From the NCBI RefSeq assembly GCF_023634065.1, contig NZ_JALKCV010000012.1:106600-170599 (forward strand): DNA of 64,000 nucleotides, read 5' to 3'. The notes under the pieces are model-generated. The model had not been told where the DNA came from, ran no database searches, and worked only from the letters and a program-made list of their open reading frames with translations. This document shows positions 39,048 to 46,894 of the stretch, one piece after another. Made by a program: the position numbers and the translations under genes. Position 1 is the stretch's first letter. Each line of letters starts with the position of its first letter. The DNA is from Microbulbifer litoralis (lineage in GTDB: Bacteria; Pseudomonadota; Gammaproteobacteria; Pseudomonadales; Cellvibrionaceae).

Positions 39048-41486
39048 TCAGTGCGACACCAGCCTCACAAACGCCTCCATGCCGTTGCCGGAAGAAACGC
39101 GGACAGTAATCTCGCCGGGCTGTTTGCGGCGCGAACGCACAACCGCCACCAGCCTGCCGTGATGGGTACTGTGGGACAGGTCCTGGAAACTCTCCCGCGA
39201 TACCGGATTGCCGTTGCCGATACCGATCAAATCCGCCGGCCCGGAAACTTCGAACGAGAGTTTCCGGTCCAAATCCCGGAGATACACCGGCCGGCCGTTT
39301 TTGTCGCGGAGTTGCGCCGTCAGGTAGACCAGGTCCCGGCCGTCCGCGGAAAACTGCCCGCGGTCGGCGGTCAGCTCGATCGCCGCCGCGCCACTGGTCG
39401 TCGCCAGCACCCTTCGCTCCGCGGGAATATATTCCCCATCCACCTGCCGGTAACCGACCGCCACCAGCTCGCCCGGTTGGTAATTGACGGTAAAATGTCG
39501 CTGCCATTTATTGCCCTGCGCATTGTCCCGCACACCCAGGCTTCTGCCGTTCAGGAACAACTGCACCCGGTCGTAGACCGAGTAGATACGGACATCCAGC
39601 GGTTGCTGTTCGTGGCCCGGCCAGGTCCAGCTGGGGTGGATATCCGGGTGCACCCAGAAATCGTAGCGCTCCGGAGTGGCCGCGTCGCGGTAGCTGGGCT
39701 CCGGGCTCTGCACAAACAGCGACAGGCGGTTTTTGCCGGTCTGCCACAAGACGTCGCGGTAGTAGCCCAGCGGGCGCTTGTAGCCGAGCGCATCGATTTC
39801 GCCGCAGAAAGCCAGCTGCCAGGGATAGGACCCAATCCCCTGCCAGTCGGGCCCGTAGCCGCTCCAGCCGATGCCCGCATCGCCCAGGTAATCCCAGCCG
39901 GTCCAGACAAAGTCGCCGATCACGAACGGGTATTTCTCCACAGTGGACCAGTACTCGAACGCATCGCGGGGATAGGTTTCCGAGCCGTACATGATGCGCC
40001 GCGGGTTGCGCTTCCGGTCGCTGAGATAGTGGTCTTTCTCGTAGTTGTAGCCCACCACATCGAAACTGTTCAGGAAGGGATCGGCTTTTTTGCCGGAAGT
40101 GTTGGCGCCGATGGTGGTCGGGCGGGAGCTGTCCAGTGCGTGGACAAAGTCGACCAGCGCTTTTGCCGTATCCGCGCCCAGCGGCTCGTTCTGCTCCGGG
40201 ATCTCGTTGCCCAGGCTCCACAGGATCACACTCGGGTGATTGAAGTCCCGCGCGATAAAGTTGCCCAGGTCGCGCCGCCAGTCGCGCTTGAAATGCGACG
40301 AGTAGTCGTTGTCGTGGTCCCATTTCCTGCGGTTCCAGGCATCGAAGGCCTCGTCGATCACCAGCAACCCGAGCCTGTCCGCCGCGTCCAGGAAGGCGCG
40401 GGACGGCGGGTTGTGGGAAGTGCGCACGGCGTTGTAGCCGGCCGCCAGGATCCGCTCCACCTTGCGCTCTTCCGCGCGGCCGTAGGCAGCGGCGCCCAGC
40501 ATGTAGTTGTCGTGGTGCAGGTTCATCCCGCGCAGCAGCGTCGGCTCGCCGTTGATACTGAACCCGGTTTCGCTGTCGAAGCGGAGCTCGCGCACGCCGA
40601 ACGATATCTCACTGCTACTGGAATTTTCACCGTAGGCGAGTTCCTGTTGCAGTCGATACCGGTAAGGTGAAGCCGGCGACCACAGGTTGGCCCGCGCCAG
40701 CGGGATATCCTGCTGCACCCGCTGCTCGCCGGCATCCAGGGTCAGTTTCCGCTCCGCCCGGGCCACGATTTTTCCGCTGGCGTCGATAACCCGGTAGCGC
40801 AGTGTCGCCCGCACTGGCCCCGGCGCGCGAACATCGAGGCCGGTATTCACGGCGATGCGGGCGGCATCGCCGCGGCGCGACGTGACAACCCGCGTGCCCC
40901 AGTGCTGGAAATCCACCGGATTCCGCACCAGCAGGGCAACCGGGCGGTAAATACCCGAACCCGAATACCAGCGGCTGTTGCGGCCGTTGTTGTCGACCCG
41001 CACGGCGAGGGTGTTGCGCCCGCCGAAGCGGATCTCCGGCGTCAGCTCCACGGCAAACGACATATAACCGTTGTGCTGGCCGCCGACGCGCACACCGTTC
41101 AGGTAGATCTCCGAGTTCAGGTAAATCCCGCCGAATTCCACCAGCAGGCGCTTGCCGGACAGGAACTCGGGCACGTAAAAGGATTTCCGGTACCAACCCA
41201 CACCGGCGCGGGCATAGCCGGTATCGTAGGCGTCTTCGGAATCGGCGGAAAACGGCGACTCCCCCGGCGGGCTCTCGATGGACCAATCGTGGGGAATCTG
41301 TACCTCGCGCCAGGTCGAGGCATCGGCCTTTTGCAGTTCGATATCGCCGTAGTGAAACTGCCAGCCGAAGGCGAAGCCGTCCGCATCCGGCAGTTTCTCC
41401 GACGCCGCGCAACCGCTGCCGAGCAACAGGCAGGTGAAAAAGCAGTGGAGCAAAAGCGCTCTATTCATCGCCCATCTGGCCTTCAT
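39048..41486 (-). CDS. Lipoprotein GH2 beta-galactosidase
   Basis: An 812-residue lipoprotein (lipobox GSGC). Order: sugar-binding jelly roll (about 40-200), Ig-like domain (about 205-310), TIM barrel (about 315-600) with acid/base Glu428 in SLGNEIP and nucleophile Glu503 in YGSETYP, then C-terminal Ig-like domains. FVWTGWDYLGDAG is typical of secreted GH2 beta-galactosidases. Predicted to remove galactose from galacto-oligosaccharides produced by the GH53 enzyme. GAGGGA stands seven bases before the chosen ATG; a second in-frame ATG at 41468 is possible. Ten bases separate it from the SDR gene upstream, so they form one operon. Confidence 0.9.
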   Translation of the reverse strand: MKARWAMNRALLLHCFFTCLLLGSGCAASEKLPDADGFAFGWQFHYGDIELQKADASTWREVQIPHDWSIESPPGESPFSADSEDAYDTGYARAGVGWYRKSFYVPEFLSGKRLLVEFGGIYLNSEIYLNGVRVGGQHNGYMSFAVELTPEIRFGGRNTLAVRVDNNGRNSRWYSGSGIYRPVALLVRNPVDFQHWGTRVVTSRRGDAARIAVNTGLDVRAPGPVRATLRYRVIDASGKIVARAERKLTLDAGEQRVQQDIPLARANLWSPASPYRYRLQQELAYGENSSSSEISFGVRELRFDSETGFSINGEPTLLRGMNLHHDNYMLGAAAYGRAEERKVERILAAGYNAVRTSHNPPSRAFLDAADRLGLLVIDEAFDAWNRRKWDHDNDYSSHFKRDWRRDLGNFIARDFNHPSVILWSLGNEIPEQNEPLGADTAKALVDFVHALDSSRPTTIGANTSGKKADPFLNSFDVVGYNYEKDHYLSDRKRNPRRIMYGSETYPRDAFEYWSTVEKYPFVIGDFVWTGWDYLGDAGIGWSGYGPDWQGIGSYPWQLAFCGEIDALGYKRPLGYYRDVLWQTGKNRLSLFVQSPEPSYRDAATPERYDFWVHPDIHPSWTWPGHEQQPLDVRIYSVYDRVQLFLNGRSLGVRDNAQGNKWQRHFTVNYQPGELVAVGYRQVDGEYIPAERRVLATTSGAAAIELTADRGQFSADGRDLVYLTAQLRDKNGRPVYLRDLDRKLSFEVSGPADLIGIGNGNPVSRESFQDLSHSTHHGRLVAVVRSRRKQPGEITVRVSSGNGMEAFVRLVSH

Positions 41487-41496
41487 CCCCGATCCC

Positions 41497-42321
41497 TCAG
41501 ACGCGGCCGCCGTCGACGATCAGTTGCTGGCCGGTAATTGCCCGCGATGCGCGCGAGGCCAGGAACAGCGCCGACTCCACCAGGTCTTCACCCTGGATGG
41601 CAAACTTCAGGCTCTGCTCGGCCAGGCACTCCGCCAGCGCTTCCTCAGTCACCCACAGGCGCTTCTGGCGCTCGGTCATGATCCAGCCGGGAATCAGCGC
41701 GTTGACGCGGATATTCTTCTCGCCGAGCTCCCGCGCCGCGGTGCGGGTGAGGCCGACAATGGCGGTCTTGGCGGTGACATAGGCCGGGTAGCCGGTCAGC
41801 GCCAGGTGCGAGGAGTTGGAGCCCACATTGATGATGCTGCCGGCACCGGCCCTGGCCATCTCCCGCGACGCCCACTGGATGGCGAAGAACTGCGGGCGCA
41901 GGTTGGTGTTCATCAGGTCGTCCCACTGCCCGGGGTTCAGGCTGTCGATGGTGTGGCGGGTGTCCCGCGCGGCGTTGTTGACCAGCACATCCAGGCCACC
42001 CAGTTCGCGCGCCGCTTCCGCCATGGCGGATTCCAGCGCGGCCAGGTCGCGGATATCGCAGGCGCTGAAATGCGGGCGCTGGCCGCCCTGGGCCTCGATC
42101 TCGTCGCACAGTTTCTGTGCCGGTGCCTCGCGCAGCGAGACGAAAGCGACCCGCGCCCCCTGCAGGGCGAAAGCCGCGGTCAGGTAGGCGCCGATACCCG
42201 AACCGCCGCCGGTGATAAAAACCTTTTTTCCCTCAAGATCGCGGTAGCGGGTGACCCCGGCCAACTCGCCGCTGGCGAAAACCGCATCGAAATCATCAAT
42301 TTCCTGCTGATTTTGGGACAT
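41497..42321 (-). CDS. SDR-family dehydrogenase, probable sugar 1-dehydrogenase
   Basis: A 274-residue classical short-chain dehydrogenase: cofactor loop TGGGSGIG (about 38-45), NNAA motif, catalytic Ser in NVGSNSSHLALTGYPAYVTAK with the YxxxK pair, and a C-terminal SRAITGQQLIVDGG. Cytosolic. Neighbouring genes encode the later steps of galactose oxidation (dehydratase, DgoK, DgoA), and no other dehydrogenase is present, so it is a good candidate for the D-galactose or L-arabinose 1-dehydrogenase (inference). It is the promoter-proximal gene of SDR-GH2, perhaps also the ROK kinase. No lactonase gene is visible. Confidence 0.82.
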   Translation of the reverse strand: MSQNQQEIDDFDAVFASGELAGVTRYRDLEGKKVFITGGGSGIGAYLTAAFALQGARVAFVSLREAPAQKLCDEIEAQGGQRPHFSACDIRDLAALESAMAEAARELGGLDVLVNNAARDTRHTIDSLNPGQWDDLMNTNLRPQFFAIQWASREMARAGAGSIINVGSNSSHLALTGYPAYVTAKTAIVGLTRTAARELGEKNIRVNALIPGWIMTERQKRLWVTEEALAECLAEQSLKFAIQGEDLVESALFLASRASRAITGQQLIVDGGRV

Positions 42322-42644
42322 GTCTCATCTCTCTTTTTTTATGGATCTCAAATTCCGGCGTGCACAGTGATTGGCCGGCAGGCCGCCCCCACTCCCGGAT
42401 TCCGCTGCGCTTCATCCGGGCTACTCCTGTCGATCCACAATCTCGAACGCCGAAACTTGAGCGTGGATTAACGGGTAACGCTCTGTGGCGCCCAAGGTAA
42501 CTTATCGCAGGGCGCTTGAGAATAGTCATATTTATAATATATATTTATTCGAACGGCGCGGTAAAGCGGTAGCGACCCGGCCAACCCCGCCGTTCGCATC
42601 AAAATAAAACCGGGAAAAACAATAAACGGAACGAGAGAGAAAAG
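42322..42644. other. 323-bp divergent gap between SDR gene and galactan receptor
   Basis: No gene is supported. The right half is AT-rich and contains CATATTTATAATATA (42527-42541), which includes a perfect TATAAT (42533-42538) for the rightward receptor; no good -35 sits 17 bases upstream. The 15-mer recurs with one change at 50248-50262 before the sugar-acid operon. Confidence 0.5.
42527..42541 (+). promoter_or_regulatory. Candidate operator shared by galactan receptor and sugar-acid operon
   Basis: CATATTTATAATATA matches CATATTTATCATATA at 50248-50262 in 14 of 15 positions. In both places the motif covers the -10 hexamer. The GntR/FadR-type regulator encoded at 49376-50086 is the natural candidate to bind it, by analogy with DgoR of the E. 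coli galactonate operon (inference). Confidence 0.45.
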
Positions 42645-45365
42645 ATGAAAACGACATACCCACAGACCGCCGTCAGCCAGGCGGCGCTGATGTTCGCCCT
42701 GGGTGTCGCCACACCCGCAGCCCTGGCGCAAGACGACCAGGGCGACGACGCCACCGCCAGTCTGGAAGAAATCACCGTCACCGGCAGCTACCAGTCCAGC
42801 CTGCGCTCGGCACTGGACCAGAAGCGCGATGCCAGTGGCATCATCGAGGCCATCTCCGCCGACGACATCGGCCAGCTGCCGGATATCTCCATTACCGAGA
42901 GCCTGGCGCGCCTGCCGGGCCTGGCCCAGGATCGCGACCGCGGCAACGGCAGCCAGATTTCCATCCGCGGCATGGGCGGCCAGCTGGGCTTCACCACCCT
43001 CAACGGCCGCGAAGTGGCGACGGTGGAGGAAGACCGCAATATCCGCTACGACCAGTTCCCGTCCGAGCTGATCAACGCCGCCCAGGTGTACAAGACACCG
43101 GAGGCCAGCCTGGCCGAGGGCGGCGTATCCGGCACCGTCAACCTGCAGACAGTCAAACCCCTCGACCACGATGAACGCGTGGTGTCCCTGAACCTGCGCG
43201 GTTCCCTGTACGAGCTGGCCAGCGGCATCGACGACGCCGACAACGACGGCATGGGCAGCCGCTACAGCGTCGCCTATATCGACCAGTTCAACGACAATAC
43301 CCTGGGCGTGGCCGTGGGTCTCTCCGGGCAGAAGCAGCCCATCGGCACCCAGCGCGCGGAGCTCTGGAACTACGGCGACACCTTCCACAACACCCAGTGG
43401 AACGACGCCCGCGGCAAAAACTACAATGCGCCCTGGGGCGGCTCGGCACTGGTGCGCGGCGGGACCGACGAACGCCTCGGCAGCATGGCGGTGATCACCT
43501 GGGAACCCAGCGACAGCTTCAGCCTCAACTACGACTTCTTCTACTCGCGGCTGGATATCGACGAGGAGCAGCGCGGTTTCGATTTCCAGATCGATTCCGA
43601 CTACGCCCGCCAGTGGGAGGTGTTCGATTCCACCCCGAGCCAGTACACCAATGTGGAAGACGGCTCCGAAGACCTGCTCAGCGGCCGCGTGGGCCTCAGC
43701 TCCCTGCGCAACCTCAACGAGCAGTTCACCCAGACCGACGAGCTGATGAGCCACGGTATCAACCTGGAGTGGAATACCGAGTCCTGGATTTTTTCCACCG
43801 ATCTGTCCCAGTCTTCCGCCGATCGCAGCCGCCGCTGGATGACGGTGCGCACCGTCAACACTTCCGACGATCTCTACGGCACCTTTGGCGCGACCTCCGA
43901 TGATCGCATGACCTTCGAGCTGGACCCGGGCATCAGCCTCACCGATCCCAGCCAGAACCTGGTCGACAATATCGAGGTGCGGCCGCTGGCCGAGGGCGAG
44001 GACGATATCGCCGCGCTGGCACTGAACGCCGAATACCTGATCGACGGCAGCGTCTTCTCGTCCTTCGCTTTCGGCACCCGCTATTCCGAGCGGGAAAAAT
44101 CCCTGGACGCGCAGATCTGGCAGCAGTACGTCAGCGACAATGCCGGCGAGGCCATCCCCAGCGAACTGATCGAAGAGGCCGGCGCCGACGACTACTGGAA
44201 CGGCCTGCCCCAGTACCTGACCCTCGACCGCCAGGGAATCATCGACCATTACTTCGGTGGCCTCGCCAACCCGGATGTGGGCGACAACGACGACCTGCTG
44301 GCCAGCTGGAAAGTCACCGAGGACATCACCGCTGCCTACGCCCAGTTGAATATCGACTCGGAAGTGTCCGGCATACCGGTGTCCGGCAACCTGGGCCTGC
44401 GTTGGGTGCGCACCGATACCGGTACCCACGGCCACCGGGTGACGCCGGAAATCTGGTACGAGGAGGGCGGCGAGTGGTACTCGATTCCCGCCCAGGCGCA
44501 GCCGGTCCGCACCAAAAACCGCTACACCGACGTGCTGCCCAGCCTGAACCTGAACTTCGGTATCACCGAGGACAGCCAGGTGCGCTTTGCCCTCGCCAAG
44601 ACCATCGCCCGCGCGCCGCTGGATTTCCTCAGCCCGGCACTGGACCTGGGCCAGGACCAGTGGGGAGCCAACCCGGGGGAATCCGGCTCCGGCAATCCCT
44701 ACCTGGAACCCTTCCGCGCGGACCAGGCGGACCTCACCTACGAGTGGTATTTCGCCGACGACAGCAGCCTGGCAACCACCCTGTTCTACAAGGACATGGA
44801 ATCCTATATCGCCCGCGCCGCCGGTGCCGACACCGTCGAGTACGAAGGCACCGAGTACAGCGTTTCCATGCCGGTCAACGGCAGCGGCGGTTATATCCGC
44901 GGCTACGAGCTGATGTACCAGCAGCCGCTGAGCTTCCTGCCCGGCTTCCTGGACGGCCTCGGCGTCTACGCCAACTACGCCTATACCGAGTCCAATATCG
45001 AACAGGGCACACCGCTCTACGCCACGCCCTTCGGCCTCACCGGCCTGTCGGAACACGTGGGCACCGCCACCCTGTGGTACTACCGCAACGGTTTCGAGAG
45101 CCGCTTTTCCTACAGCTACCGCAGTGACTTCCAGCGCGACGTCAACCGCGTGCAGGGCGAGGAGGGGGTCAACGCGGCCGAGGGCTATGTGGACCTGAGC
45201 CTGTCCTACGAGGCCACCGAAAACGTCAAGCTGATGTTCCAGGTGCAGAACCTCACCGACGAGCCCTACAAGGTCTACGGCCTGGAATCCAACAACGAGG
45301 CCCACGTCAACAAGTACGAGGAGTTCGGCCGCCGCTTCACCTTCGGCGTCAACTGGAAACTGTAA
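42645..45365 (+). CDS. TonB-dependent receptor, probable galacto-oligosaccharide importer
   Basis: A 906-residue receptor with signal peptide (to about PAALAQ), TonB-box-like LEEITVTGSY, a plug with DDIGQLPDISITESLARLPGL, and a barrel ending GVNWKL. GAGAGA precedes the ATG. The plug class is that of carbohydrate importers. It is followed after 64 bases by the GH53 galactanase and shares an operator-like motif with the galactose-acid operon, so beta-1,4-galactan fragments are the expected cargo (inference). Confidence 0.88.
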   Translation: MKTTYPQTAVSQAALMFALGVATPAALAQDDQGDDATASLEEITVTGSYQSSLRSALDQKRDASGIIEAISADDIGQLPDISITESLARLPGLAQDRDRGNGSQISIRGMGGQLGFTTLNGREVATVEEDRNIRYDQFPSELINAAQVYKTPEASLAEGGVSGTVNLQTVKPLDHDERVVSLNLRGSLYELASGIDDADNDGMGSRYSVAYIDQFNDNTLGVAVGLSGQKQPIGTQRAELWNYGDTFHNTQWNDARGKNYNAPWGGSALVRGGTDERLGSMAVITWEPSDSFSLNYDFFYSRLDIDEEQRGFDFQIDSDYARQWEVFDSTPSQYTNVEDGSEDLLSGRVGLSSLRNLNEQFTQTDELMSHGINLEWNTESWIFSTDLSQSSADRSRRWMTVRTVNTSDDLYGTFGATSDDRMTFELDPGISLTDPSQNLVDNIEVRPLAEGEDDIAALALNAEYLIDGSVFSSFAFGTRYSEREKSLDAQIWQQYVSDNAGEAIPSELIEEAGADDYWNGLPQYLTLDRQGIIDHYFGGLANPDVGDNDDLLASWKVTEDITAAYAQLNIDSEVSGIPVSGNLGLRWVRTDTGTHGHRVTPEIWYEEGGEWYSIPAQAQPVRTKNRYTDVLPSLNLNFGITEDSQVRFALAKTIARAPLDFLSPALDLGQDQWGANPGESGSGNPYLEPFRADQADLTYEWYFADDSSLATTLFYKDMESYIARAAGADTVEYEGTEYSVSMPVNGSGGYIRGYELMYQQPLSFLPGFLDGLGVYANYAYTESNIEQGTPLYATPFGLTGLSEHVGTATLWYYRNGFESRFSYSYRSDFQRDVNRVQGEEGVNAAEGYVDLSLSYEATENVKLMFQVQNLTDEPYKVYGLESNNEAHVNKYEEFGRRFTFGVNWKL

Positions 45366-45373
45366 TTTCCACC

Positions 45374-45399
45374 GCCGGCCGGGATGGTTCCCGGCCGGC
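45374..45399 (+). terminator. Perfect 10-bp hairpin between receptor and GH53 genes
   Basis: GCCGGCCGGG-ATGGTT-CCCGGCCGGC, nine bases past the receptor stop. It lacks a T-run and lies inside an apparent operon, so it is more likely a processing or stability element. Confidence 0.5.
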
Positions 45400-45429
45400 T
45401 TCCCCTATTGCAGCAACAACGAAAAACCC

Positions 45430-46566
45430 ATGCGCAAACAGATTTTTCCCCCGCTGCCGGGCCTGGTACTGCCGCTGGCCGCCTGCCTGTCCGCCCACGC
45501 CGAACAGGCGCCGGTTTTCTATACCGGTGCCGATCTCTCCTACGTCAACGAAATGGAAGACTGCGGTGCCAGCTTCCGCACAAACGGTGCGAAAGCGGAC
45601 CCGTTCCGGATTTTTGCCGACGCCGGCGCCAACCTGGTGCGGGTGCGCCTCTGGCACAATCCGGACTGGACCGACTACTCCGGCTTCGACGACGCGGCAA
45701 AAACCCTCCGCCGCGCCAAACGGGCCGGCCTGCCCGTACTGCTGGATTTCCACTACTCCGATACCTGGGCCGATCCCGACAAGCAGTATGTGCCGGCCGC
45801 CTGGAAACATCTGCTCGGGGACACGCCGGCACTCGGGGACGCCCTCTACGACTATACCTTCCGCACCCTGGAGGCGCTGCAGCGCCGGGACCTGGTGCCG
45901 GAGATGGTGCAGGTGGGCAACGAGACCAACAGCGAAATACTGCAGGCCCGGGAAAGCATGCAGAGCGAGTCCATCGACTGGGCCCGCAACAGCGCGCTGC
46001 TGGATCGCGGCCTGCAGGCGGTGGCGGATTTCAACCGCAAGTACGACAGGCATGTGCAACGTATGCTGCATATCGCACAGCCGGAAAACGCCCTGAACTG
46101 GTTTCCCGAAGCCGACCGGCACCTGCAGCAGGATTACGAACTGATCGGTCTCAGCTACTACGGCAAGTGGTCCGAGTACGGTGTCGACTCCCTGGGCGAT
46201 GCCATCGCGCAGCTGCGTCAACGCTTCGACAAAGAAGTGATGGTAGTGGAAACCGCCTACCCCTGGACGCTGCAGAATTTCGACAGCGCCGGCAACCTGC
46301 TGGGAGAAGACAGTTTGCTGCCCGGCTACCCGGCCACACCGGAGGGGCAGCGACGCTATCTCGACGACCTGGCGGACACGGTAAAAAATGCCGGCGGCGC
46401 GGGCGTCGTCTATTGGGAGCCCGCCTGGGTCAGCACCGAGTGCAAGACCCGCTGGGGCACCGGCTCCCACTGGGAGAACGCGGGCATGTTCGATCCGGCC
46501 AACGGCAATGATACGCTGCCGGCCATGGAGTTTTTCTCGCGCGACAAAACCGGGCGCACACCCTAA
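45430..46566 (+). CDS. GH53 endo-beta-1,4-galactanase
   Basis: A 378-residue secreted TIM-barrel enzyme (signal peptide to about SAHA) that cuts beta-1,4-galactan of arabinogalactan I and pectin side chains (EC 3.2.1.89). Acid/base Glu165 lies in VGNETNSEI and nucleophile Glu274 in VVETAYPW. GADLSYVNEMEDCGA, RVRLWHNP and GVVYWEPAW are family hallmarks. The ribosome-binding site is poor (AACGAAAAACCC), unlike the neighbouring genes, which suggests lower yield or coupling to the receptor. Its products fit the two GH2 enzymes. Confidence 0.95.
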   Translation: MRKQIFPPLPGLVLPLAACLSAHAEQAPVFYTGADLSYVNEMEDCGASFRTNGAKADPFRIFADAGANLVRVRLWHNPDWTDYSGFDDAAKTLRRAKRAGLPVLLDFHYSDTWADPDKQYVPAAWKHLLGDTPALGDALYDYTFRTLEALQRRDLVPEMVQVGNETNSEILQARESMQSESIDWARNSALLDRGLQAVADFNRKYDRHVQRMLHIAQPENALNWFPEADRHLQQDYELIGLSYYGKWSEYGVDSLGDAIAQLRQRFDKEVMVVETAYPWTLQNFDSAGNLLGEDSLLPGYPATPEGQRRYLDDLADTVKNAGGAGVVYWEPAWVSTECKTRWGTGSHWENAGMFDPANGNDTLPAMEFFSRDKTGRTP

Positions 46567-46894
46567 AGCCGATCAGTTAAACAGCTGAAGGCTTGGAAGA
46601 CGAAATTGCACCGGGTTTCGGTTGGTTTCGGGGCGGCCCTGCTACCGGGTGCAGCCTTGCGAGACACGGGCTAGGCGCCCCCCCGTATATACATCCCTGT
46701 AGGCTTGTCTGCGAGGTCCCTCTCGCAGACAGTCTCGCAAGGCTGCACCCGGCATCAGGGCCTTTGCGGCGACAATGTGGCTTAACTGACTGACATTAGG
46801 AACACGCCCGCGCAAGAGTCGGTTGCGGGCAACCCCGAAACCTGGGTCGACCGGGATATCCATACCGTAGCGACAATAATATTGAGAGAAAAAA
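46567..46894. other. 328-bp gap between GH53 and second GH2 gene
   Basis: No gene is supported. It is dominated by the 108-bp nested inverted repeat at 46645-46752. The last 30 bases before the GH2 start are AT-rich with ACAATAATATT (46878-46888), the same 11-mer found on the minus strand of the arabinan motif at 1844; this short match may be chance. Confidence 0.5.
46645..46752. repeat. 108-bp nested inverted repeat
   Basis: Perfect 21-bp arms (46645-46665 and 46732-46752; left arm begins CCGGGTGCAG, right arm ends CTGCACCCGG) enclose a second perfect 10-bp hairpin TGTCTGCGAG/CTCGCAGACA (46706-46731). It could form a very stable cruciform or RNA structure. No open reading frame or target duplication is obvious, so it is either a dispersed palindromic repeat or a strong bidirectional terminator without a T-run. 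Confidence 0.75.

Noticed and set aside
37806..40670. 954-codon rightward open frame opposite the ROK kinase and GH2 genes
   Set aside because: It is antisense to two genes with complete catalytic motifs; the composition is Arg/His/Gln-rich with no domains, a typical shadow frame in high-GC DNA.
42468..45305. 945-codon leftward frame opposite the galactan receptor
   Set aside because: Val/Gly/Ala-rich without domains, fully inside a convincing receptor gene on the other strand.
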